Counted from the first letter of the stretch, positions 22,275-33,445 are shown. The stretch is DNA of 64,000 bases from Castor canadensis (GCF_047511655.1 NC_133396.1:127853490-127917489), one strand, 5' to 3'. Numbers and translations: made by a program. The notes: a model not told the origin generated them from the sequence alone.

Positions 22275-22440
22275 ACACCTATTTTGTGGCAGGCACTGTT
22301 CTAAACAATTTACATATAGTGTCTTATTTAATTCTCACAATCATCCCATTGCAGAAGAGGCAGAGGAGTAGCTTGATCAAACTCACACAGTCTGGGCTCA
22401 AACAGAGGCACCTACCTTCAGAACCCAGGCCTTGAGTATA
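22275..22440 (-). repeat. MIR SINE, antisense
   Basis: GGCACTGTTCTAAACAATTT, TCTTATTTAATTCTCACAATC and CAAACTCACACAGTCTGGG are antisense MIR. Confidence 0.7.
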
Positions 22441-23200
22441 AAGCAATTACCCGTTCAGTTTTTCAATGCTCATATATGCAAAACAAAAAAAACCCAAACC
22501 ACTGCTGTAAAATATTTCCTAACAATATTTTGCAGTTTTTCTCATCATATTCTTCTATAACATGGCATAACCTTCCATATTACGGCTGTACCGTAATTTA
22601 TATGGTCACATTTTAGTTTCAATTAAAATGCTGTGATCTGTTCTCTAGTCAGATCTTCTGTACAAACCCATTTCTTTAGGACAAGTTCTTAAAACTGGTA
22701 TTACTGGACCAAAGTCATCACTCAGAAGAGTTAAGGATGGAATTAAGGGAAAACCACATCGGCTGATGAAGACCTTTTAGGGTCCCGCTCTCAAAGCCCC
22801 GCCACGAGTAATTCTCAACCCAGCTCCACAGCAGAGGGCTGTGCTCTACTGACGGATGCCGAAGGAGAATCTTTAAGGCCAAGATCAGTGCGATCCCTTT
22901 GCGGGACGGCGAGGTTCAGCTCTCCTGTCTCCTGGGCTTAGCAGCGCCTCTGCCCCAAAGCCACTTCTGCGGACCTCCTCCTGGGCTTGGGCCACAGAAA
23001 ACTACTTGAACGCCTTCAGGTGACCTACAGGACACCTTCTCTATCATAGCCTCAGCACAGAAGGCTCTTTTAGACAGACTTTTTTTTTCCCATAGTTTTT
23101 AGCCTCATGTTCACTCTGTTACCAAGGATAAAATAGGCCCTATGTCTCCTCAGCGCTGCCAAAGCGCTACCTCCCGGTTCTCTTGATGTTGGACCTGTTT
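22441..23200. other. intergenic, nothing recognised
   Basis: The right part (from about 22,780) is moderately GC-rich with scattered CpGs, but no open frame or RNA fold that I can support. Confidence 0.45.
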
Positions 23201-23209
23201 AGCTACAGA

Positions 23210-23400
23210 TCAAAGAAAGCCACTAGACACGGTTACCAGGCACGTGCCGTCTCGCAGCTCTGAGTTAGCTGGTGACGTAGGGAGAGCGCAGAGCCCAGCG
23301 GAGCGCTCTGCTGCGCAGGAATCTCGCGCCGCGCAGGAGCCTATCGCGAGGTTCCTCGTTCTTATGTAAAGGAGTGAAGGACGCAAGCGTCTCAGCAAGA
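23210..23400 (+). promoter_or_regulatory. CpG-rich upstream region of the tRNA-Lys gene
   Basis: A short CpG-rich stretch holds a CACGTG E-box in GGCACGTGCC (near 23,240) and a CRE-like TGACGTA (near 23,273). It ends at the 5' end of the + strand tRNA gene. It may serve Pol III expression of the tRNA or mark a small Pol II start site. This is inference from motifs alone. Confidence 0.4.
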
Positions 23401-23473
23401 GCCCGGATAGCTCAGTCGGTAGAGCATCAGACTTTTAATCTGAGGGTCCAGGGTTCAAGTCCCTGTTCGGGCG
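23401..23473 (+). tRNA. tRNA-Lys(TTT)
   Basis: A 73-nt tRNA gene with a 7-bp acceptor stem (GCCCGGA paired with TTCGGGC), an A box (TAGCTCAGTCGGTAG), an anticodon loop ACTTTTAATC with anticodon TTT, a B box (GGTTCAAGTCC) and discriminator G73. There is no intron, and CCA is not encoded. A Pol III terminator (seven T) follows within 15 bp. All the stems appear intact, so it should be functional. It supplies tRNA-Lys for AAA/AAG codons. An identical copy lies inverted at 23,885-23,957. I recall the human genome having the same pair between PIK3C2B and MDM4. Confidence 0.96.
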
Positions 23474-23884
23474 CCTTCCTTTTTTTCCCCATTCACTCTT
23501 CAACGGTCAAGTAAAACTTGCACATATTTACGGCTAAATCAATTTAACTAACGTATGCATTACCTTACATGTACATATTTCTGGCGACATTAAACTGATT
23601 AGCGTATTCACGACTTCCTATACTTCACGGTGTTTTTGTGGTGAGAACACACGGCAGTTCCGGTTTTTGGTTTGTTTTCCCTTTTCTCAATTAGCAAATT
23701 CCTCCCCGTCACCGTACAAAACCTCGACACTCGCCAAGAAGTTAAATGACTTTGCACAATCACATTTTCCTCCCTGAGAACACGTTTACCAGTATTCTGA
23801 AACCAATGAAAAGTAAAGAAGCAAACTTTACTAACTGTTCCCTCCTGGCGTCGTATATGTGGAATTAACTGCAAAAACTACGAC
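23474..23884. other. spacer between the convergent tRNA genes
   Basis: About 411 bp with no recognised repeat. The minus strand is open for 88 codons (23,608-23,874), but the frame has no recognisable content. Confidence 0.5.
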
Positions 23885-23957
23885 CGCCCGAACAGGGACT
23901 TGAACCCTGGACCCTCAGATTAAAAGTCTGATGCTCTACCGACTGAGCTATCCGGGC
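23885..23957 (-). tRNA. tRNA-Lys(TTT), inverted copy
   Basis: On the minus strand this is base-for-base identical over 73 nt to the tRNA at 23,401-23,473, with the same anticodon TTT and intact A and B boxes. A T5 terminator follows on the minus strand (plus strand AAAAACTACGA, just left). The two genes face each other, about 411 bp apart end to end. The flanks are unrelated, so identity is confined to the tRNA body. Confidence 0.96.
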
Positions 23958-24372
23958 GCCCTGGATAAAGCGTTCGCTTTTCTCTACTTCATATAATGGT
24001 AAATAGCTTGCTTCCTCTTTAACAAGTTAAATTTCGATCTTAGTCAGCTTCAAAGTGCTTCCTTAATAAGATAAATAAAACAAACACGTATTTCCTTTTT
24101 TATTTCATTGACTTAATACGTGCACTTTTCAAGGTCTTTGTGTATTTCAGGTTTGATAAGTTGCCAATATCTAATAAACTCTGTAAGACGAAATAAATGG
24201 TATAAATTTCAGAAAAACAGGCAAACAAGATAAACATTCAGACTTCAGATTTAGGGTTTATAACTTTTTCTCTCTTCTATCACTTCCCTAAGAGGACCTC
24301 TTCATTTTATTCTATTCAAACAGAGTACATTTTTTCCTCATTAATAAAAAAAAACACTTCCATTCACCAGGT

Positions 24373-24617
24373 GATGGAGCTGTTAGATAAAGCACAAAAG
24401 AAAGAGCGTCATTTGATTGATGAGCAGAAGTGCCCTTCTGTACGAGAACAGAAGTGACCGTGGAGAGGTGGGTCTGAATTTCCATTACAGAGCCGGGACT
24501 TTAGACTTGGAATTCAAATTCTGACTTCTCTTTTCCTCTCCTTTCAGGCAAGTTGCAGTGTTGAAGACCAGCTAGCAAGATGAATCCTTCCAATGCAGTA
24601 TTTGTACACAACGTGGA
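24373..24617 (+). other. candidate exon-like segments of an unknown transcript
   Basis: A frame at 24,376-24,456 reads M-E-L-L-D-K-A-Q-K-K-E-R-H-L-I-D-E-Q-K and is preceded by CACCAG. A second segment (24,548-24,617) follows a pyrimidine tract ending TTTCAG, contains an ATG (M-N-P-S-N-A-V-F-V) and ends at GTATGT. These have the form of short exons, but I do not recognise the protein and neither is long. They may be chance or a decayed gene fragment. Confidence 0.2.
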
Positions 24618-24914
24618 GTATGTCTCCAGTTCAACTTTTTCCTGTCATCAACAGTGACGCATAGGGTGTGGAACAGAGAATTAGGAAATTTCAAGGACTG
24701 ATAGGGAATTTATTTTTATTTCTGGGAACTTGAGGCTTCTGAACACAATGAACATAGCACAGCCTCAGTTGGAGGGATTTTCCTTTCCTAGAATTGTCTG
24801 GTTCTCTTAGAACAATGACCAACAGACTGTGTGAGCCTGAAAGGGCCTGGGTTTCTACGTGTATAAAATGAGGGAAATTGGATAAATGAACTCTCAGATA
24901 AGTTCTAAATCTAT

Positions 24915-24998
24915 TTTTTTTTTTCTTGGCCGTATGGGGTTTGAACTCAGGGCCTCACCCTCACTGGAGCCCTACCACTTGAGCCACACCCCAGCCCC
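24915..24998 (-). repeat. ID SINE, antisense
   Basis: T-run, GGGGTTTGAACTCAGGGCCT and CCACTTGAGCCACACCCCAG. Confidence 0.75.
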
Positions 24999-25685
24999 AA
25001 ATCTAAACTTTTTACCATTCTGTTAATGGTAAAAAGCTCAAACTTACTACTCAAAATGCACAAGTAGTAATTTAATGCAACAAACATTTATCCATCATTT
25101 GTTGTACCTTAGGCACAAGCTCTGAGCATGGATCCTACCGACAGTCTAGCAAGAAGGCAGACACCAAAGCGAACAACTTCAGCATGAATTAATAAATGCA
25201 ATACAAATTCAAGGCTGGGAGTGGCAGGACATGAGGACAGACAGAAGGTAGGGCTTATGAAAGAGTGTTTGTGAGAGACCTCCATGATGTTTGCCAGGGT
25301 GGCTGTTTTCAGCAAAGAACTACATATCAGAGTTGAGTTGAAACAAGCAGTGTCAAAATGCCTTGGAAAAAATTGTAATGAGCCAAAAAAAATGTATTTT
25401 TTTTATCTAGTCATATTTCTTGAGCACCCATTGTATGAAGATGAGGAAAAACGTCTTGTTCTGTTTCTGTGAATGAAATGTGGGAATGAATTATATCTCA
25501 GAATTTTTAAGGAAGAGAAATAGTGTGTTCATGTCCCCTTAAAAGGACAAGACTAGATAAAGGGGACTTCAATACTTTTTTTTCCCTACCTTGTCACATC
25601 ACATTCCTTTTCCTTCAGGATGATAAGGCCCGCTATTTAAAGTTAAATAGATTAAATGGGACTTTCCAACCAGTACATTGCTTAG

Positions 25686-25805
25686 AGCCAGGCATGGTGG
25701 AGCACTTCTATAATCCCAGCATTTAGGAGGCTGAGGCAGGAGGATTTTCAGTTCCAGCCTGGGCTACATAGGGAGACTCTGTCTCAAAACAACAACAACA
25801 AAACA
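25686..25805 (+). repeat. B1 SINE
   Basis: GAGCCAGGCATGGTGGAGCA, AATCCCAGCATTTAGGAGGC, CAGCCTGGGCTACATAGGGA and a (CAA)n tail are a classic rodent B1. Confidence 0.9.
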
Positions 25806-26683
25806 AAATAACGAAAATACATTGCTTATTGAGTACCTTCTATTTCTGCAAGCAGTAAGCTAGGCACAGCAGAAAGGATCGTGGGGAGCGCAAGGTACAT
25901 TTAGAGAATGGTGAATCACTTAACCTGGTGGAATGGCTGCGCCAGGACACGAACTCGGGAACAACACTCCAGTATCCCTGGCTGGAGTGCAGGGATGTAG
26001 AGAGAGGTAGAGCCAATAGGAGGCTTAACCAGGCTTGGGTTAGGCTAAGAAGAATAATTTTTACAGGCAATGGCGGGGTTTTGAATGTTTGATTTGTTAA
26101 CACTGCAAGGTCCACTGAGGTAGCGTGACGTGAATCTGTGTCACCTGTGTCATCGTGCCAACACCATCACAGGTGCATAAAACCTTCCTGGAGTGCTTCT
26201 TGAAGCTTCTAATTTGACATGGGCTATTGAACTTCATCAGGCCACTAGAGGGCAGGCTAGACTCACAGATTTTGTATTTGAGGACTCTAGTGCCTAAGCT
26301 TCATTTTATCCACCAATTTTTTTAAACTGTAGTGTGTGTGTGTTGAGTGCTTAAGATCTACACTCTGAGGAACTACAGTGTAGCACTATTAACTATAGTC
26401 ACCATGCTGTACATTTGATCCCCAAAATTAATAACTGAAAGTTTGCACCTTTTGAGTAACATCTCCCCATTTCCCTCCCCGCCTCCCCCTGGTAATGGCC
26501 ATTTTGCTGTTTCTGTGAGGTTAACTCTTTTGAATTCCACATAAGTGAGATCACTTAGAATTTGTCTTTCTGCATCTGGCTTACATCACGTAGTATAAAA
26601 TCCTCCAAGTTCACCCAGGTGGTTGCAAATGATACGATTGCTTTCTTTTTTTATTATTCTTTCTTTCTTCATTTTATTTATTT

Positions 26684-26874
26684 ATTTATGGTACTGGGGT
26701 TTGAACTCAGGGACTACACCTTGAACCACTCCACCTGCCCTTTTTTGTGATGAGTTATTTCAAACTAGTGTCTTACAAACTATTTGCCCGGGCTGGCTTA
26801 GAACCTTGATCCTCCTGATCTCTGCCTCCTGAGTAGCTAGGATTGCAGGCGTGAGCCACTGGTGCCTAGCTGGT
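26684..26874 (-). repeat. composite B1-ID SINE, antisense
   Basis: GTACTGGGGTTTGAACTCAG, the B1 body CCTCCTGATCTCTGCCTCC and GTGAGCCACTGGTGCCTAGC. An ATTTATTTATTTAT run precedes it. Confidence 0.9.
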
Positions 26875-27332
26875 TTCTTTCATCTTAAGGCCAAATGGTA
26901 TTCCATGATATATATGTGCCACATTTTCTATATCCATCACCTACTGATGGACACTTGTCGTTTCCATTTCTTGGCTATTAAGAATAGTGTTGCAATAAAC
27001 ATAGGTGCACAGATGTCTCTCTGACATACTAATTCCATTTTCTTTGGATAAGTTCCAGAAGTGAGGTTGCTGGTCTCTATGGTAGTTTTTGTTTGTTAAA
27101 CAAAATCTCCATATCATTCTCCATAGTGGCTTTTCTAATTTACATCCCACCAGTAGTGTGAAAGAGTACCATTTCTCCACATCCTCACCAGCACTTGTTA
27201 TCTCTTGTTTTTCCAATAATAGCATCCCAACAGGTAGCTCATTGTGGTTTTGATTTGCATTTCTCTGATGATTAGTGATGACAAGCACCTTTTTATAGAC
27301 CTGTTGGCCATTTGAATATCTTTTTTTGCGGC

Positions 27333-27346
27333 GGGGGGGGGGGGGG
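27333..27346 (+). repeat. poly-G tract
   Basis: Fourteen consecutive G, preceded by GCGGC, inside the L1 fossil. Such runs are prone to length error in sequencing. Confidence 0.85.
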
Positions 27347-27700
27347 AACTGTCTACTCAAAAATTTCTACTCATGGGGCCAGAGGTACAGCTTATGTGGT
27401 AGTCTCTGCTATCAAATGCAAGACTCTGATCAAACCCTACCACTGCCAAAGGAGGTGGGGGGAAGAAAAAGAAAATGTCTACCCAGGTCTTTTTGCCTAC
27501 TTCTTAATCAAGTTACTTTTTGTTTTGTACTGAGTTACATGAGTTCCTTATGTATTTGACTATTAGCCTCTTTATAGGGTTTGCAAATATTTCCCTCCCA
27601 TTCTGTAGGCTGCCTTTTCATTTTGCTGATACATGCTTGTTTTAAAGGAGAATGATCTTTATTCTCTAATTCATTAGGCTTCTCTGCTTTGAAAAAACCT

Positions 27701-28200
27701 CACCATCAACTCTTCGTGGTGGTGGGGGGACTTCTGGGGTAAGAGAGATTTATATTGGTAGTTCTCACTTTCTTGCCCCATCAGTGGCTTCATTTGTTGC
27801 CTGGACCTTTACACAGTGTCCTCCTTCTTCTGGTAGGCAAGTGGTGGATTAAGTGGTGGCACTGGGCACAGAGGCTGTTTCCATGGGGACTTGAGCAGGT
27901 CTAGGCCAATGGTAAGATGTTGTCTTGCTCATCCTAGATTTTCCATAGTGATTCATGGCTCGTATGCAGCATGGAGATAGTTGTGAGTTAAATATCATAG
28001 TATTCAAGAGCCAGAAGGCACATCTCTAATGGTGGAATTTTAGGCCAATGGGGGACATATTTAAAAAGCTCCCCAAACCAACACCAAGTATAGCTGCCTA
28101 CTCAGAGACCCAGACTTCTATCATCACTGGATAAAATCTTTGGAGCTGAGACTTTTTACAAGATACTAAAAGCTGCATGGTACAGAGAACTCATGCCAAG
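27701..28200. other. intergenic, nothing recognised
   Basis: I see no coding frame, RNA or named repeat here. Confidence 0.5.
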
Positions 28201-28204
28201 AAGT

Positions 28205-28410
28205 CTCTGATGGCAGGGCACCCATGGTTCATGCCTGTAATCCTAGCTACTCAGGAGGCAGAGATCAGGAGGATTACGGTTTGAAGCCAAATAGTTCATG
28301 AGACCCTATCTCAAAAAAAACTCTTCACAAAAAAGGGCTGGTGGAGTGATTCAAGATGTAGGTCCTGAGTTACTACCTTAGTACCACAACAAAAAACAAA
28401 AAACAAAAAA
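28205..28410 (+). repeat. composite B1-ID SINE
   Basis: GGGCACCCATGGTTCATGCC head, a body with a short deletion after GTTTGAAGCC, and the GGGCTGGTGGAGTGATTC tail. Confidence 0.85.
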
Positions 28411-28689
28411 AAAAAGGAAAGAGCAAAAAAAGGCTCTGAAGGCTCTGACAGTGTTTTTAGCCTAATGACTCTAATCTGAGAGCAGCCTGGGTTTCTAGTG
28501 GGTCCTCTACCCTCCTCCTCTCTGAACAGTGGGAGGCCAGCAGCCAAGAATCTTGCACAGCATTAAGAACTCAGACACTGGGAGAAATACTCTCTGAACA
28601 ATGCAGCCCTCAAATGTCATATCAAAAGGTATTAAGAAGTGGGATTGACTGCAGAGCCAATCAGCATCAAGGGATTAAAAAGTCAATGT

Positions 28690-28885
28690 GGCCAGGCACT
28701 GGTGGCTCACGCCTGTAATCCTAGCTACTCAGAGGCAGAGATCAGGAGGATCAAAGTTCTAAACCAGCCCAGGCAAATAGTTCTTGAGACCCTATCTCGA
28801 AAAACCCTTCACAAAAATAGGACTGGTGGAGTGGCTCAAGGTGAAGACCCTGAGTTCAAGCCCCAGTACCACACATGCACACACA
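28690..28885 (+). repeat. composite B1-ID SINE with target-site duplication
   Basis: Full head and tail. Flanked by AAGTCAATGTG on the left (near 28,679-28,689) and right (near 28,892-28,902). It landed in or beside an LTR-like fossil. Confidence 0.9.
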
Positions 28886-28904
28886 CACAAAGAAGTCAAT
28901 GTGT

Positions 28905-29370
28905 CTTTGGATTTGGGTCCTGGGTCTAGGAGCCAGAAAATTCTTGGTCTCATCAGAGAAAGAATTTGAGGATTGGAGTCAGAGGAGACAAGCAGGAGCA
29001 GGTTAATTAATGCAAAACAAAGCAGAGAAAAAGTGCACTCTCCAGATGGGAGTGTGGGCAGGCTCAAGAAGGAGTGCTGCACTGGAGGTTCCAAGACCTC
29101 AAGCTTTTATTAGGGTCTGCAGACATGGGGTGGTCAGTCCTGGGGAACTGGGTAAATGAGTCATTAACCTTGGGACACTGGGTTATTTATCATCCACATG
29201 CCTAGCAGGGGTGTTCTTGACCTTGGGTAACCAGACTGGGGCTGTCATTTTTCACAGGCTGTGGAGGCTATGGGTCAGCAAGACCCTTCTGTATGTCACA
29301 AGTCATCCCTTAATATCTACAGCCAGGATGTGATTCCATATCAACATCCACACCATCAGGTTTCCAAACT
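28905..29370 (-). mobile_element. LTR-like fossil, antisense
   Basis: Read on the minus strand it has an R/U5-like part (TTAATTAACCTGCTCCTGC, GATGAGACCAAGAATTTTC). The plus-strand stretch GGACACTGGGTTATTTATC to the right would be U3. It resembles the fragment at 2,257-2,500. Ends and family are uncertain. Confidence 0.4.
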
Positions 29371-29423
29371 CCCTGCCTAAGTCCTAAATGGAATGTATTT
29401 ACAGAGGGTCTGAAGGCGTGCTT

Positions 29424-29495
29424 CCGGGGCAAAGGCTTGTCTAGTACGAGCATAGGCCCTGGTTTCAATCTCTGTCATCACACACACACACACAA
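29424..29495 (+). repeat. ID SINE with (CA)n tail
   Basis: AAAGGCTTGTCTAGTACGAG, CCTGGTTTCAATCTCTGTCA and a CA dinucleotide run replace the usual poly-A. Confidence 0.55.
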
Positions 29496-29499
29496 TTTG

Positions 29500-30324
29500 C
29501 AGAGTGTCCCTACCCCATTTTCAATATCCAGTCACCTCAAAGACACTCAAATCTTTTAAACAAAGTTTACTAAAGGATTTTAAAAGTGTTCCAAATACTA
29601 CCTTTTTCACTTTTAACTCAAATTCATTTAACAGACTAGATCAATCCTACAGCAGAGACTGGAGAGGATTCAGAACAGGTCAACAAATTCCATCACCTTC
29701 CCTAGTTGTTGATTTCAGTCACTGCTCCTGACCAGGAGCCTAGCTGTTCTTGTTACCATGGAAATCTTAAGCTTTTGAGTTTCCCATCACCCAGCTCAGT
29801 CACTCTGTTTCTTCCTGTAAATTAGATTCAGGTCTGCATTCATGCACTTGTTCACAAGGTATTTATTGAGCAGCAGCTTTGAATCAGACAATGAATTAAA
29901 CCTGGAAATTCAAAGGTGAACACAGTAGAGATTTTCTTGCCCTTAAAAAGCTTCTTGTCCATCTGCCCTTATCTGTCCCTGCCTCAACTGAGAAAAAAGT
30001 AGACAATTACAACATCCCATAATTAGTGTTACAGTCCAGGCAGCTACTGGGTTTATGTAGAGCTCTTAGGAAGCCCTGTAGGGAAGTTTCCTGAAGTTTG
30101 GGGAGTGTTTGTTATGGCTGCTGTAACCAATCACCCCAGGTTTAGTGGATTGGTATTACCTTACAGATCGCAGGTCAGACATTCACCATGGTCTCAGTAG
30201 GCTAAAATCCAGGTGTCAGCTATTCCTTCTGTAAGCTACAGGGGACCATCGATGGCCTGCCTTTTCCAGTCTCTACAGAATGTTCAGGTTCTTGGTTTCA
30301 AGACTTCCACTCAAAAGCCAGCAA
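29500..30324. other. intergenic with old repeat remnants
   Basis: Near 29,835-29,960 TATTTATTGAGCAGCAGC and GGTGAACACAGTAGAGA look like an antisense L2 3' end. Near 30,110-30,300 GTTATGGCTGCTGTAACC resembles a common old mammalian repeat whose family I cannot assign. Nothing else was seen. Confidence 0.4.
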
Positions 30325-30495
30325 AAGCCGGCACACGCCTGTAATCCTAGCTAACTCAGGAGGCAGAGATCAGGAGGATCAATGTTCGAAGACAGCCCAG
30401 GGAAAATAGTTCATGATACCCTATCACAAAAAAGGGCTGGTGGGGTGGCTCAAGGTGTAGACCCTTGTGTTTAAATCACAGTACTGAAAAAAAAA
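30325..30495 (+). repeat. composite B1-ID SINE
   Basis: GCACACGCCTGTAATCCTAG, GATCAGGAGGATCAATGTTC and GGGCTGGTGGGGTGGCTCAAG with an A-run. Confidence 0.85.
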
Positions 30496-30919
30496 AGAAG
30501 CCAGCAGCATTGCATTTTTTTGGCTATTCCTCTATCATCATGTCTCTCTGACTTCAGCTGGGAAAGATTCTCAACTTCAGGGGCTGGTATGATTAGAATG
30601 GGCCCACCTGGATAATCCAGGCTAATCCCCAGCTCGTTAGTTTAACCATATCTGTAAAAATCCTTTTGCCTTGTAATAGAACACACTCATGTTCCAGAGA
30701 TTTGGAAGTGGCCATTTCCTCCTTTGGAAGGTCATTCTTTTCTGCATACCATGAAGAGAGCCAACCATGGAAGGGAAAAGGATAGAGGCAGGGATAGAGG
30801 GTAGGAGAACCTTTCCAGGCAGTGATTAAAACTTGTTGAAAGGTCCCAGGTGAGAAAGCTGTGCATTCCAGGAACTGCCAGGAACTCAGTAAGAACAAAT
30901 TGTGGTAAATAAGAACAAA

Positions 30920-30992
30920 AAAGGGCTGGTGGAATGGCTCAAGGTGTTGGTCCTGAGTTCAAGACCCAGTACCGCAAAAAAAAAAAAAAAAT
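30920..30992 (+). repeat. ID-like tail of a composite SINE, 5'-truncated
   Basis: AGGGCTGGTGGAATGGCTCA, GAGTTCAAGACCCAGTACC and an A-run of 16. It starts at the junction A-rich linker, so it is truncated exactly at the tail. Confidence 0.75.
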
Positions 30993-31393
30993 CCAATGCC
31001 CTATATACTAGTTTATTTTCAGTAGGGGAAACGGGTATTTGTGCTGGAGAAAAGACCAAAGGAGGAATAAGACTACAGATAGTCAAGTTTTTTACTCCTC
31101 CTTCCTCAAGATTCACAGCCTTTTCTCAGCTTCACTCCCAGGTGCCCCTGCGGACACCTCCTCTTTTGTCAAGAGCCCTCTTTCTTCTTTATCCTTCCAC
31201 TGTCCCTATCTTGCAAACCCCCCGACCATGACCTAACATTTTACACCTGGGCTTCCAAAGGCTACAGAGGAAGAGGAGGAAAACGTTCAGATTAAAGCCA
31301 TGTCGTTAGAATAGCGAATCCCAGCTGTACCCTCAACTCTGCTAATGCTATGTTCTGTGAGAAGCTGCTGCTCTCAGTCCTTCCTGTGACTTT
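30993..31393. other. intergenic, nothing recognised
   Basis: The plus strand is open for 109 codons (30,902-31,231), but this frame starts inside a SINE and has no recognisable domain. Confidence 0.5.
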
Positions 31394-31455
31394 CTTTTTT
31401 TAAGTGTTGAGGACTGAACTAGGGCCCTTAGGTCCTCGACCACTTTATACCCCTC
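31394..31455 (-). repeat. ID SINE fragment, antisense
   Basis: TTGAGGACTGAACTAGGGCC and GGTCCTCGACCACTTTATACC. Confidence 0.5.
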
Positions 31456-31779
31456 TCATTCTTTCCTGCTGCCATTTTAACCTTAACCCCTTTCCTTAAG
31501 TCTTCAACCCACCTTAACCTTCTTTCTCTTAGCAGATTGCTTAGAGATTATCAGGGAGCGACCAGTTCTCTCAAAGTCTAGCCTCAAGTTTACCAATGAC
31601 AAGTCATCTGCTTGTGCATCTCTCCTCTCAAAGACGTCCCAAGCAACTACACTCCCATATTCCTGGGTCCCCTCTCCTTCCCTGGGATGTTTTTCATTCA
31701 TCCTCTCTCTCTCTCTTTCCTTGGTCACATCTCTCTCAATCTATGAACATGTTTAATTCTGTCCTATCTTAAAAAGAAA

Positions 31780-32350
31780 AAAAAAAAATCTCCCTATTGA
31801 TCCTGCATTTCCTTCAAGCTCCCGCCTTAAAGTCTTCTCTTTAGGTGTCAGGCTTCTGGAATATGTCTTTTATATTTAAGCCACTGGAACCTGGTTTCAC
31901 TGTGACTGCTCTCATGTCTCAGGTAACAAAGGACATTTTCTAGCCTTTCCCTCCTGATGTCCTCACCGCATTTGTGCTATCATTCTTTCCTGACAACCTC
32001 CATTGTACTTTCTCACATTCTGGTCTCCAGGTTTTCTCCTATCTCTCTGGTTTTTCTTGATTTCTTTTGTAGCCCTCTTTCTTCCTCTGTATGACCACCT
32101 GGGTGACCCTATGCTATAATGTCACTAAGCATCTGTAAACTATAGTCCAACATTGATACCACTTGTTCACAGCTCTACTTTGAGTTTAATTTCATGTCAT
32201 CTGCCTACTAGACATCCCCACCTAGATATTACAGAAGCACCTCAAGTCCAACACTCATGATTGCTCCCCCAACACCTGGGTCCTGTCTTACTAATAGTCC
32301 CTAACTTAGGGAATGCACCCCCTGCTACCAATTCCTAAGTTATCAAGAGG
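31780..32350 (+). mobile_element. L2 LINE fragment
   Basis: CATCTGCCTACTAGACATCC, CACCTCAAGTCCAACACTCA and AACACCTGGGTCCTGTCTTA follow a known stretch of L2. Diverged and non-coding. Confidence 0.5.
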
Positions 32351-32647
32351 AGAGTGATTCAGAATTCCCCTCCCCACCAACAAACACACACATGCTCCTT
32401 ACTCTAAATACACTGTCGAATACTGTTTATTTGATGTGCTATCTCCTGTTCCTTTTCATCTCTGCTAGTCTTGAGATTCCCTAATCTTGTGGCCAGAATG
32501 TAGCCATGGCCTTCCATGGCTGTTTCACTCCCAGCCTGCATTCCTGACCTGTATCAGCCAGGTCCTAGTGGGGAGCAAATGGCACACTCCAATTTGAGAG
32601 GTAATTTGAGAAGAGTTCAAAAAAAGAAAAACAATAATACAAAAACA

Positions 32648-32728
32648 AAGGCTGGGGTGTAGCTCCATGGTAGAGCCCTTGTCTAGCATATTGGAGGCCC
32701 CAGGTTCACTCCCCAGCATTGCAATATA
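32648..32728 (+). repeat. ID SINE
   Basis: AGGCTGGGGTGTAGCTCCAT, GGTTCACTCCCCAGCATTGC. Confidence 0.8.
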
Positions 32729-33445
32729 CATCAATATACATGGATACTTCCATCTCCAAAGGGAGTGATTATCTGAAACAAGGGAGACAGAGGGAAGGGA
32801 AAGGAAGATAAGAACTTTGGTTGAGGGTGGCAGCCAGCCCCTTGGTGACCAGCCCCTTCCTCCCCCCCCATTGGCTAACCCCCAATAAGAAGCCAGAGGA
32901 CAGGAAGGATTTGCAGGGGAAAGGGAAAGGCATGCAGCACATCTTCCAAATCCTCTTCTATGATATGCCAGAAACTCCCCAGTTCCATTTGTCCACACTC
33001 AGGTTCCCTGTCACCTACAAAATCTAAACTTTTGGACATGCACTGGTTTCTTTTTACCTATTTTTTCTCCTTACCAAAATGCATTATAAAGGCGTCGAGC
33101 TGGTCTTCCAGCCAGCTCCCCAGGATTATCTCCTGTTAGTTTTCCACTTTAGTCCATTCTCCAGCATGGAACCACCAATGGCCGCCATTCTACTCTGTTG
33201 TCTGGACTGCTGAGCTCGGCCTGATCAGAGTAAGCTGTCATGGATATTCATACTGTGAGCAACTCGGAAAGAGCAAGTGAACAAACAGATCTGTGTAACC
33301 TGTGTGCCTCGTGAGGATCAGGAATAGCATCCCATACTGAGGGCAGGCTGCTTACCGTTGTCAAAACATGTCTGTTAGTGTCTCTCCCATAGGCTTCATG
33401 CCAGCCTAGAGTGGCAGATGAGGGCAATGTCATTTTATTTATTAA
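32729..33445. other. intergenic, nothing recognised
   Basis: I see no coding frame or named repeat that can be supported. Confidence 0.45.

Larger units (their letters stand above)
26310..27700 (-). mobile_element. old L1 3' region, antisense, interrupted
   Basis: TTAACTATAGTCACCATGCTG, CATTTTCTATATCCATCACC, CCATAGTGGCTTTTCTAATT, GTTTTGATTTGCATTTCTCTG and TATGTATTTGACTATTAGCC are the antisense of an L1 3' end in order. A composite SINE (26,684-26,874) and a G-run plus ID-like piece (27,333-27,470) interrupt it. Non-coding. Confidence 0.8.

Noticed and set aside
22810-22870. Possible third tRNA remnant (GTGCTCTACTGACGGATGCC resembles the antisense A-box region of tRNA-Lys)
   Set aside because: The similarity covers only about 15 bases and no stems or B box can be found.
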